Assembly (NCBI GenBank): GCA_030429455.1
Contig: JAUIFC010000002.1
Span: 26,079-90,078 of the forward strand
Length of the DNA stretch: 64,000 bases
Direction of reading: 5' to 3'
DNA from: Bacteroidia bacterium
Lineage (GTDB): Bacteria; Bacteroidota; Bacteroidia; Flavobacteriales; Flavobacteriaceae
Shown: piece after piece, positions 24,836-32,951 of the stretch
Position numbering within the stretch: the first letter of the stretch is position 1
Layout of the letters: each line of letters begins with the position of its first letter
Position numbers and translations under genes: made by a program
Notes under the pieces: model-generated
Database searches by the model: none
Seen by the model: the letters and a program-made list of their open reading frames with translations, nothing else
Told to the model about the DNA's origin: nothing

Positions 24836-26125
24836 ATGACTGAAGATTTACAAATATTCGATCTTATCAATGCAGAAGAAAACCGCCAAAGAAATGGTCT
24901 TGAACTTATCGCAAGTGAAAATTTTACAAGTCCAAATGTCATGAAGGCGACGGGTTCGGTTTTAACCAACAAATATGCCGAAGGATACCCTGGTAAACGC
25001 TATTATGGGGGATGCGAAGTTGTTGACGACATCGAGAATATTGCCATAGAACGTGCAAAGCTTCTTTTTGGCGCGAGTTATGCCAATGTCCAACCACATT
25101 CGGGATCGCAAGCCAATACAGCGGTGTTTTCGATGTGTCTCAAGCCTGGGGACAAAATTTTAGGATTTGATTTAGCTCACGGTGGCCACTTGACACATGG
25201 TTCGCCAGTTAACTTTTCGGGCAAACTCTACAATCCTGTATTTTATGGTGTAGACGAAAAGACTGGTCGCTTGGACTACGATAAAATTGAAAGCATAGCG
25301 GTAGCAGAACAACCTAAGATGATCATTGCTGGCGCTTCGGCCTATTCCCGCGAAATAGATTATAAAGCTTTTCGAACAATAGCAGACAAGGTTGGTGCAG
25401 TGCTTTTGGCAGATATTGCGCATCCAGCAGGATTGATTGCAAAGGGACTTTTGCAGGATCCTGTTCCACATTGCCATGTCGTAACCTCTACAACGCATAA
25501 AACGCTGCGCGGCCCAAGAGGCGGTATCATATTGATAGGCGAAGACATCGAAAATCCTTTTGGTGAAAAATTAAGAAGTGGTAAACTTAAAAAAATGTCA
25601 TCGCTTATGAATTCTGGTGTTTTTCCAGGAAATCAAGGTGGTCCACTAGAACATGTTATTGCAGCGAAAGCTGTTGCTTTTGGCGAAGCTTTAACCGATG
25701 AATTCTTACATTACATGATTCAAGTAAAAAAGAATGCAGCGATCATGGCAAAAGCCTTTGTCGAGAAAGACTACCATCTTATTTCGGGTGGAACAGATAA
25801 CCATATGATGTTGATTGATTTAAGAAATAAAAATATTACGGGCAAGTTGGCTGAAGAAACACTTGGCAAAGCAGGGATAACCGTTAATAAAAACATGGTG
25901 CCTTTCGACACGCAATCGCCTTTTGTTACTTCGGGTATACGAATAGGTACTTCTGCCGTAACAACACGTGGCTTTGCTGAAGAAGACATGGGTTGGATAG
26001 TTGAAAAAATTGATGAAGTGATCATGAATCACGACAACGACCAAAAACTCAATGACATTAAAGAAGAAATTGAAAGTAAAGTAAAAGATATGCCTTTGTT
26101 TTCAACTTCTGAAACCATAGTTTAG
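24836..26125 (+). CDS. glyA: Serine hydroxymethyltransferase
   Basis: GlyA interconverts serine and glycine with tetrahydrofolate as the one-carbon carrier, using PLP. The motifs are [13 protein letters not shown] near the start, [33 protein letters not shown], the PLP lysine in [14 protein letters not shown] (Lys222) and [16 protein letters not shown] chose ATG 24836 ([11 protein letters not shown]) over the upstream ATGs at 24815 and 24830: a -7 box at 24806-24813 makes the first impossible as a translated start, and family members begin about here. The length is then 429 residues. A DUF2059 gene follows 26 bases downstream with a shared terminator. Confidence 0.96.
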   Translation: MTEDLQIFDLINAEENRQRNGLELIASENFTSPNVMKATGSVLTNKYAEGYPGKRYYGGCEVVDDIENIAIERAKLLFGASYANVQPHSGSQANTAVFSMCLKPGDKILGFDLAHGGHLTHGSPVNFSGKLYNPVFYGVDEKTGRLDYDKIESIAVAEQPKMIIAGASAYSREIDYKAFRTIADKVGAVLLADIAHPAGLIAKGLLQDPVPHCHVVTSTTHKTLRGPRGGIILIGEDIENPFGEKLRSGKLKKMSSLMNSGVFPGNQGGPLEHVIAAKAVAFGEALTDEFLHYMIQVKKNAAIMAKAFVEKDYHLISGGTDNHMMLIDLRNKNITGKLAEETLGKAGITVNKNMVPFDTQSPFVTSGIRIGTSAVTTRGFAEEDMGWIVEKIDEVIMNHDNDQKLNDIKEEIESKVKDMPLFSTSETIV

Positions 26126-26151
26126 TAACGTATAAATTTTAAAATAAAATA

Positions 26152-26565
26152 ATGAAAAAAACAATTGTAATAGCCGTCGCCTTATTTTTAGGGACATTTT
26201 TGAATGTAAATGCTCAAGATGAAGCCTTTAAAGCAGATGCTATAAAACTAACAAAAATGAGTTCTGGTGCTGCCGAAGCTGGCATGGCTCAAATCTACAC
26301 CATGATTCCAGAAGACAAGGTAGAAGCCTTTAAGGCAGAACTTGAACCAATAATGAACGAGTATTACGAAAAAATTGCTGTAAAAAGCATGGAATACTAT
26401 ACACATGACGACATAAAGCAACTTTTGGAATTTTATGATTCGGACTTAGGTAAAAAATCATTAAAGGTTCAAGAGGAAATGGCAAAAGCTGCAATGGGTA
26501 GCATGGCACAGGAATTACAGTACAAGCTTATGCCAATTGTGCAAAAATACATGCAAGGGCAGTAG
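26152..26565 (+). CDS. DUF2059 domain secreted protein
   Basis: A 137-residue exported protein. The signal peptide (MKKTIVIAVALFLGTFLNVNAQ) is followed by an all-helical domain. The DUF2059 core YYEKIAVKSMEYYTHDDIKQ-LLEFYDSDLGKKSL is clear, with the family's helix-turn pattern and conserved 'yt-ee-l-l-fy-s--GkK'. The function is unknown; most members are small periplasmic proteins. It begins 26 bases after glyA and ends 29 bases before a strong hairpin terminator, so it is probably the last gene of the glyA transcript. Confidence 0.88.
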   Translation: MKKTIVIAVALFLGTFLNVNAQDEAFKADAIKLTKMSSGAAEAGMAQIYTMIPEDKVEAFKAELEPIMNEYYEKIAVKSMEYYTHDDIKQLLEFYDSDLGKKSLKVQEEMAKAAMGSMAQELQYKLMPIVQKYMQGQ

Positions 26566-26593
26566 ATTTGTTTTGTATTCTTAAAATCAATAG

Positions 26594-26623
26594 CCTCAAA
26601 GATTTAAAATCTTTGAGGTTTTT
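26594..26623 (+). terminator. Rho-independent terminator after glyA-DUF2059
   Basis: CCTCAAAGA, inner TTTAAAA, TCTTTGAGG and then TTTTTATT. The T-tail runs into the stop codon of the convergent lipoprotein gene. Confidence 0.88.
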
Positions 26624-28184
26624 ATTCGTCTTCAAAAATGATGTTTTGATAAGCGCCAGCATCTGGACTTAAGGTTCTGTTTATGCCTAAAATATCCAAT
26701 GGCACCTCTTGTGCAATCGAGGGATTCCCAAAGTTTACAACAGGAGACTCGCTACCAATAATCAATCGATTTAATGGTGCATCCAAGAAAATAGGATCTT
26801 CATTTAAAATGATATTCTCGTATTTTGTAGGGTCTTCAATATCAAATTCAGGTTCGTCAAATAATTGATTGTTGAAAGGATTGATACGTAATAAAGAATT
26901 TTCAAACTTAAAGTTGAAGGCAGCGTCGTCAGAACGATTAAAATTCACTTCAACTCGTTCGTTGCCATAAATGATACAATTTGAAAATCGCGCTTCTACC
27001 AAATCTGCTACAAAAGTTTGTTCCTGTGTTTCTAATTGATTTTCAATAAGTAGTGCAGGAAACTGTCGAAACGAATTCTGCCAAAAGTTGGCAATAGTAC
27101 AATGCTTAAAGTTGTATTGTCCGCCAAGTGAGAGATTAACGGATACTTGCCCGGAATTATTAACCACTAAATTTTCGGCGTCAATAAAACTTGTTCTAGC
27201 CAATAACCCAACATTTGCCGAATTATAGATTTGTGTGTTTTTGATGGTTAATGTTGGGTTTCCAGTACCATCATTAGAATCCATCAGCATACCCACAGTA
27301 GCATTTTTGATGGTTACATGATTAAAGCTGTTGTTAGTACTCCCTTGTGTCATCCAAATGGCACCCCATTGCCCGGGAACATCGGCGAAGGCCGGTTCCA
27401 GTCGATCGCCTTCAAAAATAATTTCACCTTCCAAAGCATCTTGATCTTGACTAAGTTGACCATTGGCTTGAATCGAACCTGTATTAGCCACAATAATTCC
27501 GCTATCTTCATGAAAATGTACACGAGCACCAGCTTGAATTTCTAAGGTTTTCCCTGGTGGAACAGCAGCATAGCCGTAAACAACATAAGGTTTTTCGCTG
27601 GTAAGTACTAATTCGGAATCGTCTAAAAAGAAGCCTTCAATGAGGATGTCGTTTCCTTCGTCGTCTTGGCCTAAGGTTAAGGTTTCGGTAGTTCCGTCGT
27701 TAAAACGTTCTGGAAACAAAAAAACCGCATCCTGAACCAAAGTCACTAACTCTACAGATTGTAAGTTTGAACCGCTGTCAAATTCAATTCTGTCTGTATA
27801 TAAAAATTGTGAGTTTTGTGAGGCTATTTCATTGATGTCTGCAGTGACTTCAACAAAAACAAATATGCTATCCTGAGCTAGAATTTCTACATTGTCGAAA
27901 GATTTTCCAGGGATGCCATCCACATTTAGTCGGTATTTTGACAGGTCACCTAAGGACAAGCTCACGCTAGGAATACTGATGTCTTCATCACTTTTGTTAT
28001 ACACTTTAAATTGATAGGTGCTCGAACCAATATTGCTAAAAATGGTATCTAGGTATAAAGTGTCGGACGAAAATTCTAAATCTCCAGAGCTCAATTCAAA
28101 TTCAAAATCCTCTCGGCAGGAGGATAACGAAATGATGGTAATTATAATGAGAAATGGGAAATACTTTTTAATAAATTCGATCAT
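26622..28184 (-). CDS. Lipoprotein with right-handed beta-helix domain
   Basis: A 520-residue lipoprotein with signal peptide MIEFIKKYFPFLIIITIISLSSC and Cys at 23. Residues 30-160 form an Ig-like domain (SSDTLYLDTIFSNIGSSTYQFKVYNKS), a type common in choice-of-anchor or DUF1573-like proteins. Residues 220-440 show short repeated strands (FNHVTIKNATVGMLMDSND, LTIKNTQIYNSANVGLL, FKHCTIANFW, FSNCIIYGN) typical of a right-handed parallel beta-helix. The C-terminal PVVNFGNPSIA and GINRTLSPDAGAYQ resemble the ends of such proteins. No catalytic residues are recognised. The preceding gene is a glutaminyl cyclase lipoprotein only 26 bases upstream, so the two are co-transcribed. Confidence 0.8.
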   Translation of the reverse strand: MIEFIKKYFPFLIIITIISLSSCREDFEFELSSGDLEFSSDTLYLDTIFSNIGSSTYQFKVYNKSDEDISIPSVSLSLGDLSKYRLNVDGIPGKSFDNVEILAQDSIFVFVEVTADINEIASQNSQFLYTDRIEFDSGSNLQSVELVTLVQDAVFLFPERFNDGTTETLTLGQDDEGNDILIEGFFLDDSELVLTSEKPYVVYGYAAVPPGKTLEIQAGARVHFHEDSGIIVANTGSIQANGQLSQDQDALEGEIIFEGDRLEPAFADVPGQWGAIWMTQGSTNNSFNHVTIKNATVGMLMDSNDGTGNPTLTIKNTQIYNSANVGLLARTSFIDAENLVVNNSGQVSVNLSLGGQYNFKHCTIANFWQNSFRQFPALLIENQLETQEQTFVADLVEARFSNCIIYGNERVEVNFNRSDDAAFNFKFENSLLRINPFNNQLFDEPEFDIEDPTKYENIILNEDPIFLDAPLNRLIIGSESPVVNFGNPSIAQEVPLDILGINRTLSPDAGAYQNIIFEDE

Positions 28185-28210
28185 GTTGAAGTAACGATTA
28201 TGGTCATGGT

Positions 28211-29242
28211 TTATTTTGAAACAATCTTAACTTCAAAAAGTTTATTCCAGTTTTTGCCTGTGACGTATAATTTTTTGGTTTTTGCATGGTAGGCAATCCC
28301 GTTTAATACATCAAGTTCTGGATGTTGTTGAACTTGATTTTTTAAACTTTTAAAGTTGATGACACCTTCTATCGCTCCATTCTTTGGGTTAATGATGGCA
28401 ACGCCATCTTTTTGGTAAGTATTGGCATAAATTTTTCCTTCTACAAATTCCAATTCATTCAATTTTCCAGAAATCGAATTATGCGTTGTCGTCTGTATGT
28501 AGTCAATTTCGGCAAGGGTATTTCTGTCTAGACGCCAAATTTTATTCGTCCCGTCGCTTTTGTAGATGTAATTGTCGTCATGGCATAAACCCCAACCTTC
28601 TTTGCTCTTATTATAACGGAATTTGTCTTCGGCTTTAAAGGTGTTGATGTCATAAATAAAGCCTTCGCCTTCTCGCCAGGTAAGCTGATAAAGTTTGTCA
28701 TCTATAATTGTTAGGCCTTCAGCGAAATAGTGATTTTTTAGTTTATGTTCTCTAAGAATTTTCCCAGATTCCAACTCGACTTGAAGAAGTTTTGATTTGC
28801 CGTATTGCCCAATGCTTTCAAATAAAGAATCGCCTTTAAATTCCAAACCTTGCGTAAAAGAAGTAATTTGATGAGGATAAGCGTTTACAACTTCAAAAGA
28901 ATATATTTTTGGTGGTGTATCATTAAAAATTTTCAATGATTTAGTCAATTCAAAAGTTTCGTCGCCTGAATGAACGACGACTGTTAAGTCGTGCTTTCCC
29001 AATAAAACATCGGATAATTGTATAACAATGCTATTGGTAGTAGAACTGTTTTCAACGTCTTGAAAGGTGTATGCTATTAAATCTATGGGTTTGCCTTCCA
29101 AAGCCTTAACTTTAAAACTTAATTCGGTATTTAGTTTTAATTCTTTTATCGGCGAAACAAACTCAAGCTTAAATTGTTCTTTGTCTTCACAGGAGGACAA
29201 TATAAAAAGAAAAGCCATGAATAGAAAGAAGTGATTTCTCAT
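28211..29242 (-). CDS. Glutaminyl-peptide cyclotransferase lipoprotein
   Basis: The product is expected to convert N-terminal Gln of exported proteins to pyroglutamate. After a lipobox-type signal (FLFILSSC), a 100-residue Ig-like domain precedes the plant/bacterial-type glutamine cyclotransferase five-bladed propeller (about 115-343). Diagnostic strings are PHQITSFTQGLEFKGDSLFE, FAEGLTIIDDKLYQLTWREG, EGWGLCHDDNYIYKSDGTNK, LNELEFVEGKIYANTYQ and LDVLNGIAYHAKTKKLYVTGK. This is the propeller class of QC, unrelated to the animal metalloenzyme. The downstream gene is a beta-helix lipoprotein in the same operon. An exact -7 box lies 24 bases before the ATG. Confidence 0.9.
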   Translation of the reverse strand: MRNHFFLFMAFLFILSSCEDKEQFKLEFVSPIKELKLNTELSFKVKALEGKPIDLIAYTFQDVENSSTTNSIVIQLSDVLLGKHDLTVVVHSGDETFELTKSLKIFNDTPPKIYSFEVVNAYPHQITSFTQGLEFKGDSLFESIGQYGKSKLLQVELESGKILREHKLKNHYFAEGLTIIDDKLYQLTWREGEGFIYDINTFKAEDKFRYNKSKEGWGLCHDDNYIYKSDGTNKIWRLDRNTLAEIDYIQTTTHNSISGKLNELEFVEGKIYANTYQKDGVAIINPKNGAIEGVINFKSLKNQVQQHPELDVLNGIAYHAKTKKLYVTGKNWNKLFEVKIVSK

Positions 29243-29266
29243 TTCAAAATTCTTTGAATTAGGCTA

Positions 29267-29274
29267 CAAAAGTA
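29267..29274 (-). promoter_or_regulatory. Bacteroidetes -7 box (TACTTTTG) for the cyclotransferase operon
   Basis: An exact TAnnTTTG match on the minus strand, 24 bases before the cyclotransferase ATG. Confidence 0.5.
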
Positions 29275-29297
29275 TATGATTTTTTTAATTTATAAAC

Positions 29298-29327
29298 TTG
29301 GCAAACATTTTAAAGGTTGTATATTTG
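29298..29327 (+). promoter_or_regulatory. Promoter of ffs (-33 TTG, -7 TATATTTG)
   Basis: TTG at 29298-29300 and TATATTTG at 29320-29327 are 19 bases apart, the usual Bacteroidetes spacing. The predicted start, about 29332, coincides with the 5' end of the SRP RNA. Confidence 0.8.
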
Positions 29328-29331
29328 CACC

Positions 29332-29428
29332 TGGCAAGTCCTACACAACCAGCTCCTGTCGAATCCTCCAGGGTGGGAACGCAGCAAAGGTAGATGGTCG
29401 TAGCGGTGTGATGTAGGTAGCTTGCCTT
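29332..29428 (+). ncRNA. ffs: Small signal recognition particle RNA (4.5S-type)
   Basis: An RNA of about 97 bases whose ends pair (GGCAAG at 29333-29338 with CTTGCC at 29421-29426) and whose apical part reads CCAGGGTGGGAACGCAGCAA, matching the conserved SRP domain IV loop that binds Ffh. The 3' end runs into a T-stretch (CTTGCCTTTTTTT), which acts as the terminator. It lies between a lipoprotein operon and an SDR gene, with its own well-spaced promoter. It scaffolds co-translational targeting of membrane and exported proteins. Confidence 0.92.
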
Positions 29429-29467
29429 TTTTTATTCCATTATTTTAGATATTTCAAACATCTAAAT

Positions 29468-30271
29468 ATGTCAAAAATTGTTTTAATTACAGGAGCGTCT
29501 TCGGGTCTAGGACAAGCTATGGCCGAATTTCTAGTCCAAAAAAACTTCAAGGTTTACGGCACTTCAAGACAGCCAAAAACTTCAACAAAAAATGGTGTAA
29601 TTCTCAAAGCTCTTGATGTTACAAAATCTGAAAGTATTGAAAGTTGTATCCAAGAGATCATTTCAGAATCTGAAAAAATAGATATCCTTATTAATAATGC
29701 TGGTGTAGGAATAACAGGACCTTTGGAAGAAATTCCCATCGAAAAGGCCAAAACACATTTCGATACCAATTTTTTTGGAACCATAACGGTGATAAATACT
29801 GTTTTACCATACATGAGGGCCAACAAACAAGGTTTAATAATAAATATTACATCTATTGCGGCTCACATGGGATTGCCTTTTAGAGGCTTTTATTCGGCAT
29901 CAAAAGCTGCTCTGGCAACAATTACAGAGGCTTACCGCATGGAGTTAAAGACGTTTAATATACAAATGACAAATCTCGCTCCAGGAGATTTTGCAACTAA
30001 TATTGCACAAGGCCGATTTCATGCGCCATTGAAGAAAGATTCGGCATACCATGACAATTATAAACTATCTCTGGATCTTATGGATGCAGATGTCGATAAA
30101 GGAAATGATCCGATTATACTGGCCAAAGCAGTTTATAGAATTATAAACCAGTCTTCGCCTAAAGTAAACTACAAATCTGGTGCTTTTTTACAATGTTTTT
30201 CTGTAACTTTAAAACATATTTTACCACAAAAACTTTTTGAAAAAATATTACTCAAACACTATAAACTTTAA
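29468..30271 (+). CDS. Short-chain dehydrogenase/reductase (SDR)
   Basis: A 267-residue classical SDR, an NAD(P)-dependent oxidoreductase of the cytosol. The cofactor motif TGASSGLG is at 7-14, NNAGVG follows at about 77-82, the catalytic Ser is in IINITSIAAHMG, and the YSASK motif provides the active-site Tyr and Lys. The C-terminus (LKHILPQKLFEKILLKHYKL) is hydrophobic and basic, as in SDRs that work on lipids or membrane substrates. The substrate cannot be predicted. It begins 40 bases after the ffs T-run and is 11 bases before the transaldolase gene, forming a two-gene unit. Confidence 0.9.
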   Translation: MSKIVLITGASSGLGQAMAEFLVQKNFKVYGTSRQPKTSTKNGVILKALDVTKSESIESCIQEIISESEKIDILINNAGVGITGPLEEIPIEKAKTHFDTNFFGTITVINTVLPYMRANKQGLIINITSIAAHMGLPFRGFYSASKAALATITEAYRMELKTFNIQMTNLAPGDFATNIAQGRFHAPLKKDSAYHDNYKLSLDLMDADVDKGNDPIILAKAVYRIINQSSPKVNYKSGAFLQCFSVTLKHILPQKLFEKILLKHYKL

Positions 30272-30282
30272 ATCTCCAAATC

Positions 30283-30939
30283 ATGAAATTTTTTATCGAC
30301 ACGGCAAACCTTCAGCAAATTAAGGAGGCCCAAGACATGGGAATCCTAGATGGTGTAACAACAAATCCTTCATTAATGGCAAAAGAAGGTATAACTGGTC
30401 ATGATAACATTATCCAACATTACATTGATATTTGTAATATAGTGGATGGTGATGTAAGTGCAGAAGTAATAGCCACAGATTTTGAGGGTATAGTTAAGGA
30501 AGGCGAAGCTCTTGCCAATCTTCATGAACAAATTGTAGTTAAAGTACCTATGATTAGAGAGGGTGTTAAAGCTATAAAGTACTTTTCTGATAAAGGGATA
30601 AAGACCAATTGCACGTTGGTATTTTCGGTAGGTCAGGCACTTCTTGCTGCAAAAGCTGGTGCAACTTATGTATCTCCTTTTATTGGTAGATTAGATGATA
30701 TCTCGTCAGATGGACTTAGTCTTATTACCGATATAAGACAGGTGTATGATAACTACGATTTTGATACCCAAATTCTTGCTGCTTCGATAAGACATACCAT
30801 GCATGTGATTGATTGTGCTAGAATTGGAGCAGATGTCATGACAGGCCCATTGAGTTCAATCGAAGGTTTACTAAAGCATCCGTTGACAGATAGTGGTCTA
30901 GAGAAATTCTTAGCAGATTACAGAAAGACAAATTCTTAA
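30283..30939 (+). CDS. tal: Transaldolase (small, TalC/FSA-type)
   Basis: A 218-residue class I aldolase of the small transaldolase / fructose-6-phosphate aldolase family, cytosolic, in the non-oxidative pentose phosphate pathway. The Schiff-base lysine is Lys87 in IVVKVPMI. At the two positions that separate the activities, this protein has Glu61 (VSAEVIA) and Phe133 (SPFIGRL), as in transaldolases, rather than the Gln and Tyr of E. coli FSA, so I call it transaldolase; automated tools may label it fsa. The other motifs are FFIDTANL, GVTTNPSLMAK and ILAASIRH. It follows the SDR gene by 11 bases. Confidence 0.93.
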   Translation: MKFFIDTANLQQIKEAQDMGILDGVTTNPSLMAKEGITGHDNIIQHYIDICNIVDGDVSAEVIATDFEGIVKEGEALANLHEQIVVKVPMIREGVKAIKYFSDKGIKTNCTLVFSVGQALLAAKAGATYVSPFIGRLDDISSDGLSLITDIRQVYDNYDFDTQILAASIRHTMHVIDCARIGADVMTGPLSSIEGLLKHPLTDSGLEKFLADYRKTNS

Positions 30940-30971
30940 TTTGAAAGCTATTAGCTTAAGGAATAGTTCTA

Positions 30972-31013
30972 TTAAGCTTTTGATTTTGGACTTTCAGAAA
31001 ATCAAAAGCTTAA
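30972..31013. repeat. Perfect 16-bp inverted repeat between convergent genes
   Basis: TTAAGCTTTTGATTTT (30972-30987) and its exact complement at 30998-31013 enclose a 10-base loop. The right arm includes the stop codon of the DUF6427 gene. It probably terminates both the tal and DUF6427 transcripts, although no long T-run follows it. Confidence 0.7.
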
Positions 31014-31949
31014 CTTAAGTTGCAAATTCCAAATGATTAAGGATAATATGATCAAAAAAATTATCCAGGTAACTAACTCTGCCCAAAATTTTGATCGAAT
31101 TCTCCAGATAAAATCAGCAATATAGATGGCAAATGGCCAGGTAGATAATACCCATAAATTCTCTATTGTTGGTGTAGTGAGTAACTGAGTAACTATTCCA
31201 ATGATTATGAATAGGAAAAAATATTTTGCGTTGTTTTTGTGAAAAATTGCACGTTTTTGGTTCACGTTTATGATTTGATAGACGAACAGAATAAATACCA
31301 ATAGCCAAAAAACCAACTGCCAAATTTGTAGATTGGCAGTTAATAGGTCAAAGTTAAAACTAGGAGTTTGGAAAAAAAAATCTACCCCAAAAGGCTTATT
31401 ATACATGTAAAGCGCAAAAACCTGAACCAAAACGACGACTGTTGAAATTGAAAATATTGGTACAAGGTACAACCGCCATTCCAGATTAGAGAATAAAATT
31501 GAAGCCCCAAAAGCAATGAACAATAAATAGATGAAGTTAGGTTCAAAAAGACTGGCTATAAACAAAAACAGTACGACTTGAAACATCACCAAATTCTTTT
31601 GTCCTGAATTCAAAAATTTATAGCATTGATAAATCGCCAGAGAAACGAAAAGTAATGCAAATAGCGTATTGCCCTCAATCAAAAATGGCATGCAGAGGCT
31701 TATGAATAAGGCAAAAAATAAATTTCCTAAACAATGTCTTTTTTGAACTTCGTACTGCTTTAGAGTTAAATCAAATATGTAAAGAGTGCCAGCAAATGAA
31801 AAATATTTTAAAACAGAAAGTCCAACTGTGATAAAATCAACAGGTAGCTCAAGTGTTAGGCTAAGTTCGAAACCAAAGTAAAGTGTCAAAACTATACCTA
31901 AAACAATATAGACAACAGGTTTAGATTGTTTAAAAAAATCTACTATCAT
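31002..31949 (-). CDS. DUF6427 family multi-pass membrane protein
   Basis: A 315-residue inner-membrane protein with about nine hydrophobic helices and no soluble domain. It matches the DUF6427 family known from Flavobacteriia, whose members sit beside the small DUF6341-type gene, as here. I prefer ATG 31949 (MIVDFFKQSKPVVYIVLG); a TTG at 31958 would add three residues. Short conserved patches are 'ELPVDFITVGLSVLK' and 'ENLWVLSTWPFAIYIADF'. Its function is unknown. It is divergent from the DUF6341-like gene over 47 bases, and its 3' end lies within a perfect hairpin. Confidence 0.82.
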   Translation of the reverse strand: MIVDFFKQSKPVVYIVLGIVLTLYFGFELSLTLELPVDFITVGLSVLKYFSFAGTLYIFDLTLKQYEVQKRHCLGNLFFALFISLCMPFLIEGNTLFALLFVSLAIYQCYKFLNSGQKNLVMFQVVLFLFIASLFEPNFIYLLFIAFGASILFSNLEWRLYLVPIFSISTVVVLVQVFALYMYNKPFGVDFFFQTPSFNFDLLTANLQIWQLVFWLLVFILFVYQIINVNQKRAIFHKNNAKYFFLFIIIGIVTQLLTTPTIENLWVLSTWPFAIYIADFIWRIRSKFWAELVTWIIFLIILSLIIWNLQLKLSF

Positions 31950-31963
31950 TACAATCAAATGTT

Positions 31964-31971
31964 TATTTTTG
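31964..31971 (+). promoter_or_regulatory. Bacteroidetes -7 box (TATTTTTG) for the DUF6341-like gene
   Basis: An exact TAnnTTTG match, 25 bases before the ATG. Confidence 0.55.
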
Positions 31972-31996
31972 CAAGGTAATTATAATCCTGAAAGGC

Positions 31997-32224
31997 ATGA
32001 AAGATTTTTTTGAAGCGATACAATCTTTATTTATGGATGTGTTGTTTGCTCCATTAACTTATATAAGATTAGAAATTCAGCCCAGCTCGTGGTTGATGGC
32101 GAACGGTATAAATTTTGTCTTTCTTCTTATAGGTTTTGCGTTCTTTTTTTACTGGATGAAACAGTTAAAAATATTTAGCAAAACAGAAAACACAAAAGAC
32201 GACGACGAGGTTTATTTGATATAA
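31997..32224 (+). CDS. Small membrane protein, DUF6341-like
   Basis: A 75-residue protein with one clear membrane helix (about residues 36-54: NFVFLLIGFAFFFYWMKQL), an amphipathic N-terminus (MKDFFEAIQSLFMDVLFAPL) and an acidic tail (TENTKDDDEVYLI). The W-x-MANGIN-x-x-F and YWMKQLKIF pattern fits the DUF6341 family of Flavobacteria, sometimes mislabelled uracil phosphoribosyltransferase because a real upp gene is often nearby. There is no enzyme motif. It is divergent from the DUF6427 gene and has its own -7 box, so the pair may act together in the membrane. Confidence 0.75.
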   Translation: MKDFFEAIQSLFMDVLFAPLTYIRLEIQPSSWLMANGINFVFLLIGFAFFFYWMKQLKIFSKTENTKDDDEVYLI

Positions 32225-32318
32225 CAGCGTTCTCAACATATTTTAATAGTAATAGTGAAGGGATAGAAGTTGATTTCTATTCCTTTTGCTATTTATCATT
32301 GTTAGCAAAACATACATC

Positions 32319-32705
32319 ATGAACATTTCTCTAACAACGCCTGCTTTATTATTTCCGGCCATATCACTGTTGTTATTGGCTTATACCAATCGTTTTCTAA
32401 CCATAGCAGGATTGATAAGAAGTTTACATAAAAGCTATCAGGAAAATCCAAATAAAAATATCAAGGCACAGATTGTTAACCTCAAAAGACGAGTAAATCT
32501 GATCAAAAACATGCAAATATTTGGGATTGTGTCGTTATTGCTTTGCGTGTTGAGCATGTTTTTAATTTATGAAGAACTTCAATTTTATGGGAGTTTGGTT
32601 TTCGGCGTTTCGTTAGTCCTACTAATGCTTTCTTTAGTGCTTTCCATCATTGAAATTCAAATCAGTGTTAAGGCCTTGAATATTCAACTGGATGGAATGA
32701 AATAG
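32319..32705 (+). CDS. DUF2721 family membrane protein
   Basis: A 128-residue protein from the ATG at 32319; a TTG at 32286 would add 11 residues that look like leader sequence. The DUF2721 pattern is present: LTTPALLFPAISLLLLAYTNRFL as the first helix, the conserved charged loop IRSLHKSYQENPNKNI with LKRRVNLIKNMQ, then two more helices (IFGIVSLLLCVLSMFLI and LVFGVSLVLLMLSLVLSIIE). The function is unknown. It is probably monocistronic; a 246-base gap with repeat-like sequence separates it from dnaE. Confidence 0.85.
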   Translation: MNISLTTPALLFPAISLLLLAYTNRFLTIAGLIRSLHKSYQENPNKNIKAQIVNLKRRVNLIKNMQIFGIVSLLLCVLSMFLIYEELQFYGSLVFGVSLVLLMLSLVLSIIEIQISVKALNIQLDGMK

Positions 32706-32817
32706 TTCCCTAAAAACCCAAAGGGGACTTTTTTTGAAAATGGAGCAATTTGAAAATGTGTTAATTTATCAATTTGAAATTAATAAATCCCAAAACTCGT
32801 AATCACAATTACAAACA

Positions 32818-32872
32818 TCTCCAGACTAAATTACTACATGCTACCGACTACCAACTAATTACTATTCACTAA
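32818..32872 (+). repeat. CTA-rich repeat, related to family B
   Basis: The segment CTCCAGACTAAATTACTACA through CGACTACCAACTAATTACTA resembles the family-B field at 15806-15930 (shared units such as GACTACCA and CTAATTACT). It lies in the gap before dnaE. Confidence 0.45.
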
Positions 32873-32951
32873 AAAAACAGTTCATAACTTTTAAAAAGTT
32901 TATTGGGAATACAGATACTCAATTAATAATTTTACACCAAACACGCATTAC

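Noticed and set aside
31997..32224. Uracil phosphoribosyltransferase for the 75-residue gene
   Set aside because: It is far too short, lacks the PRPP-binding motif and has a membrane helix; the name is a known mislabel of this small family.
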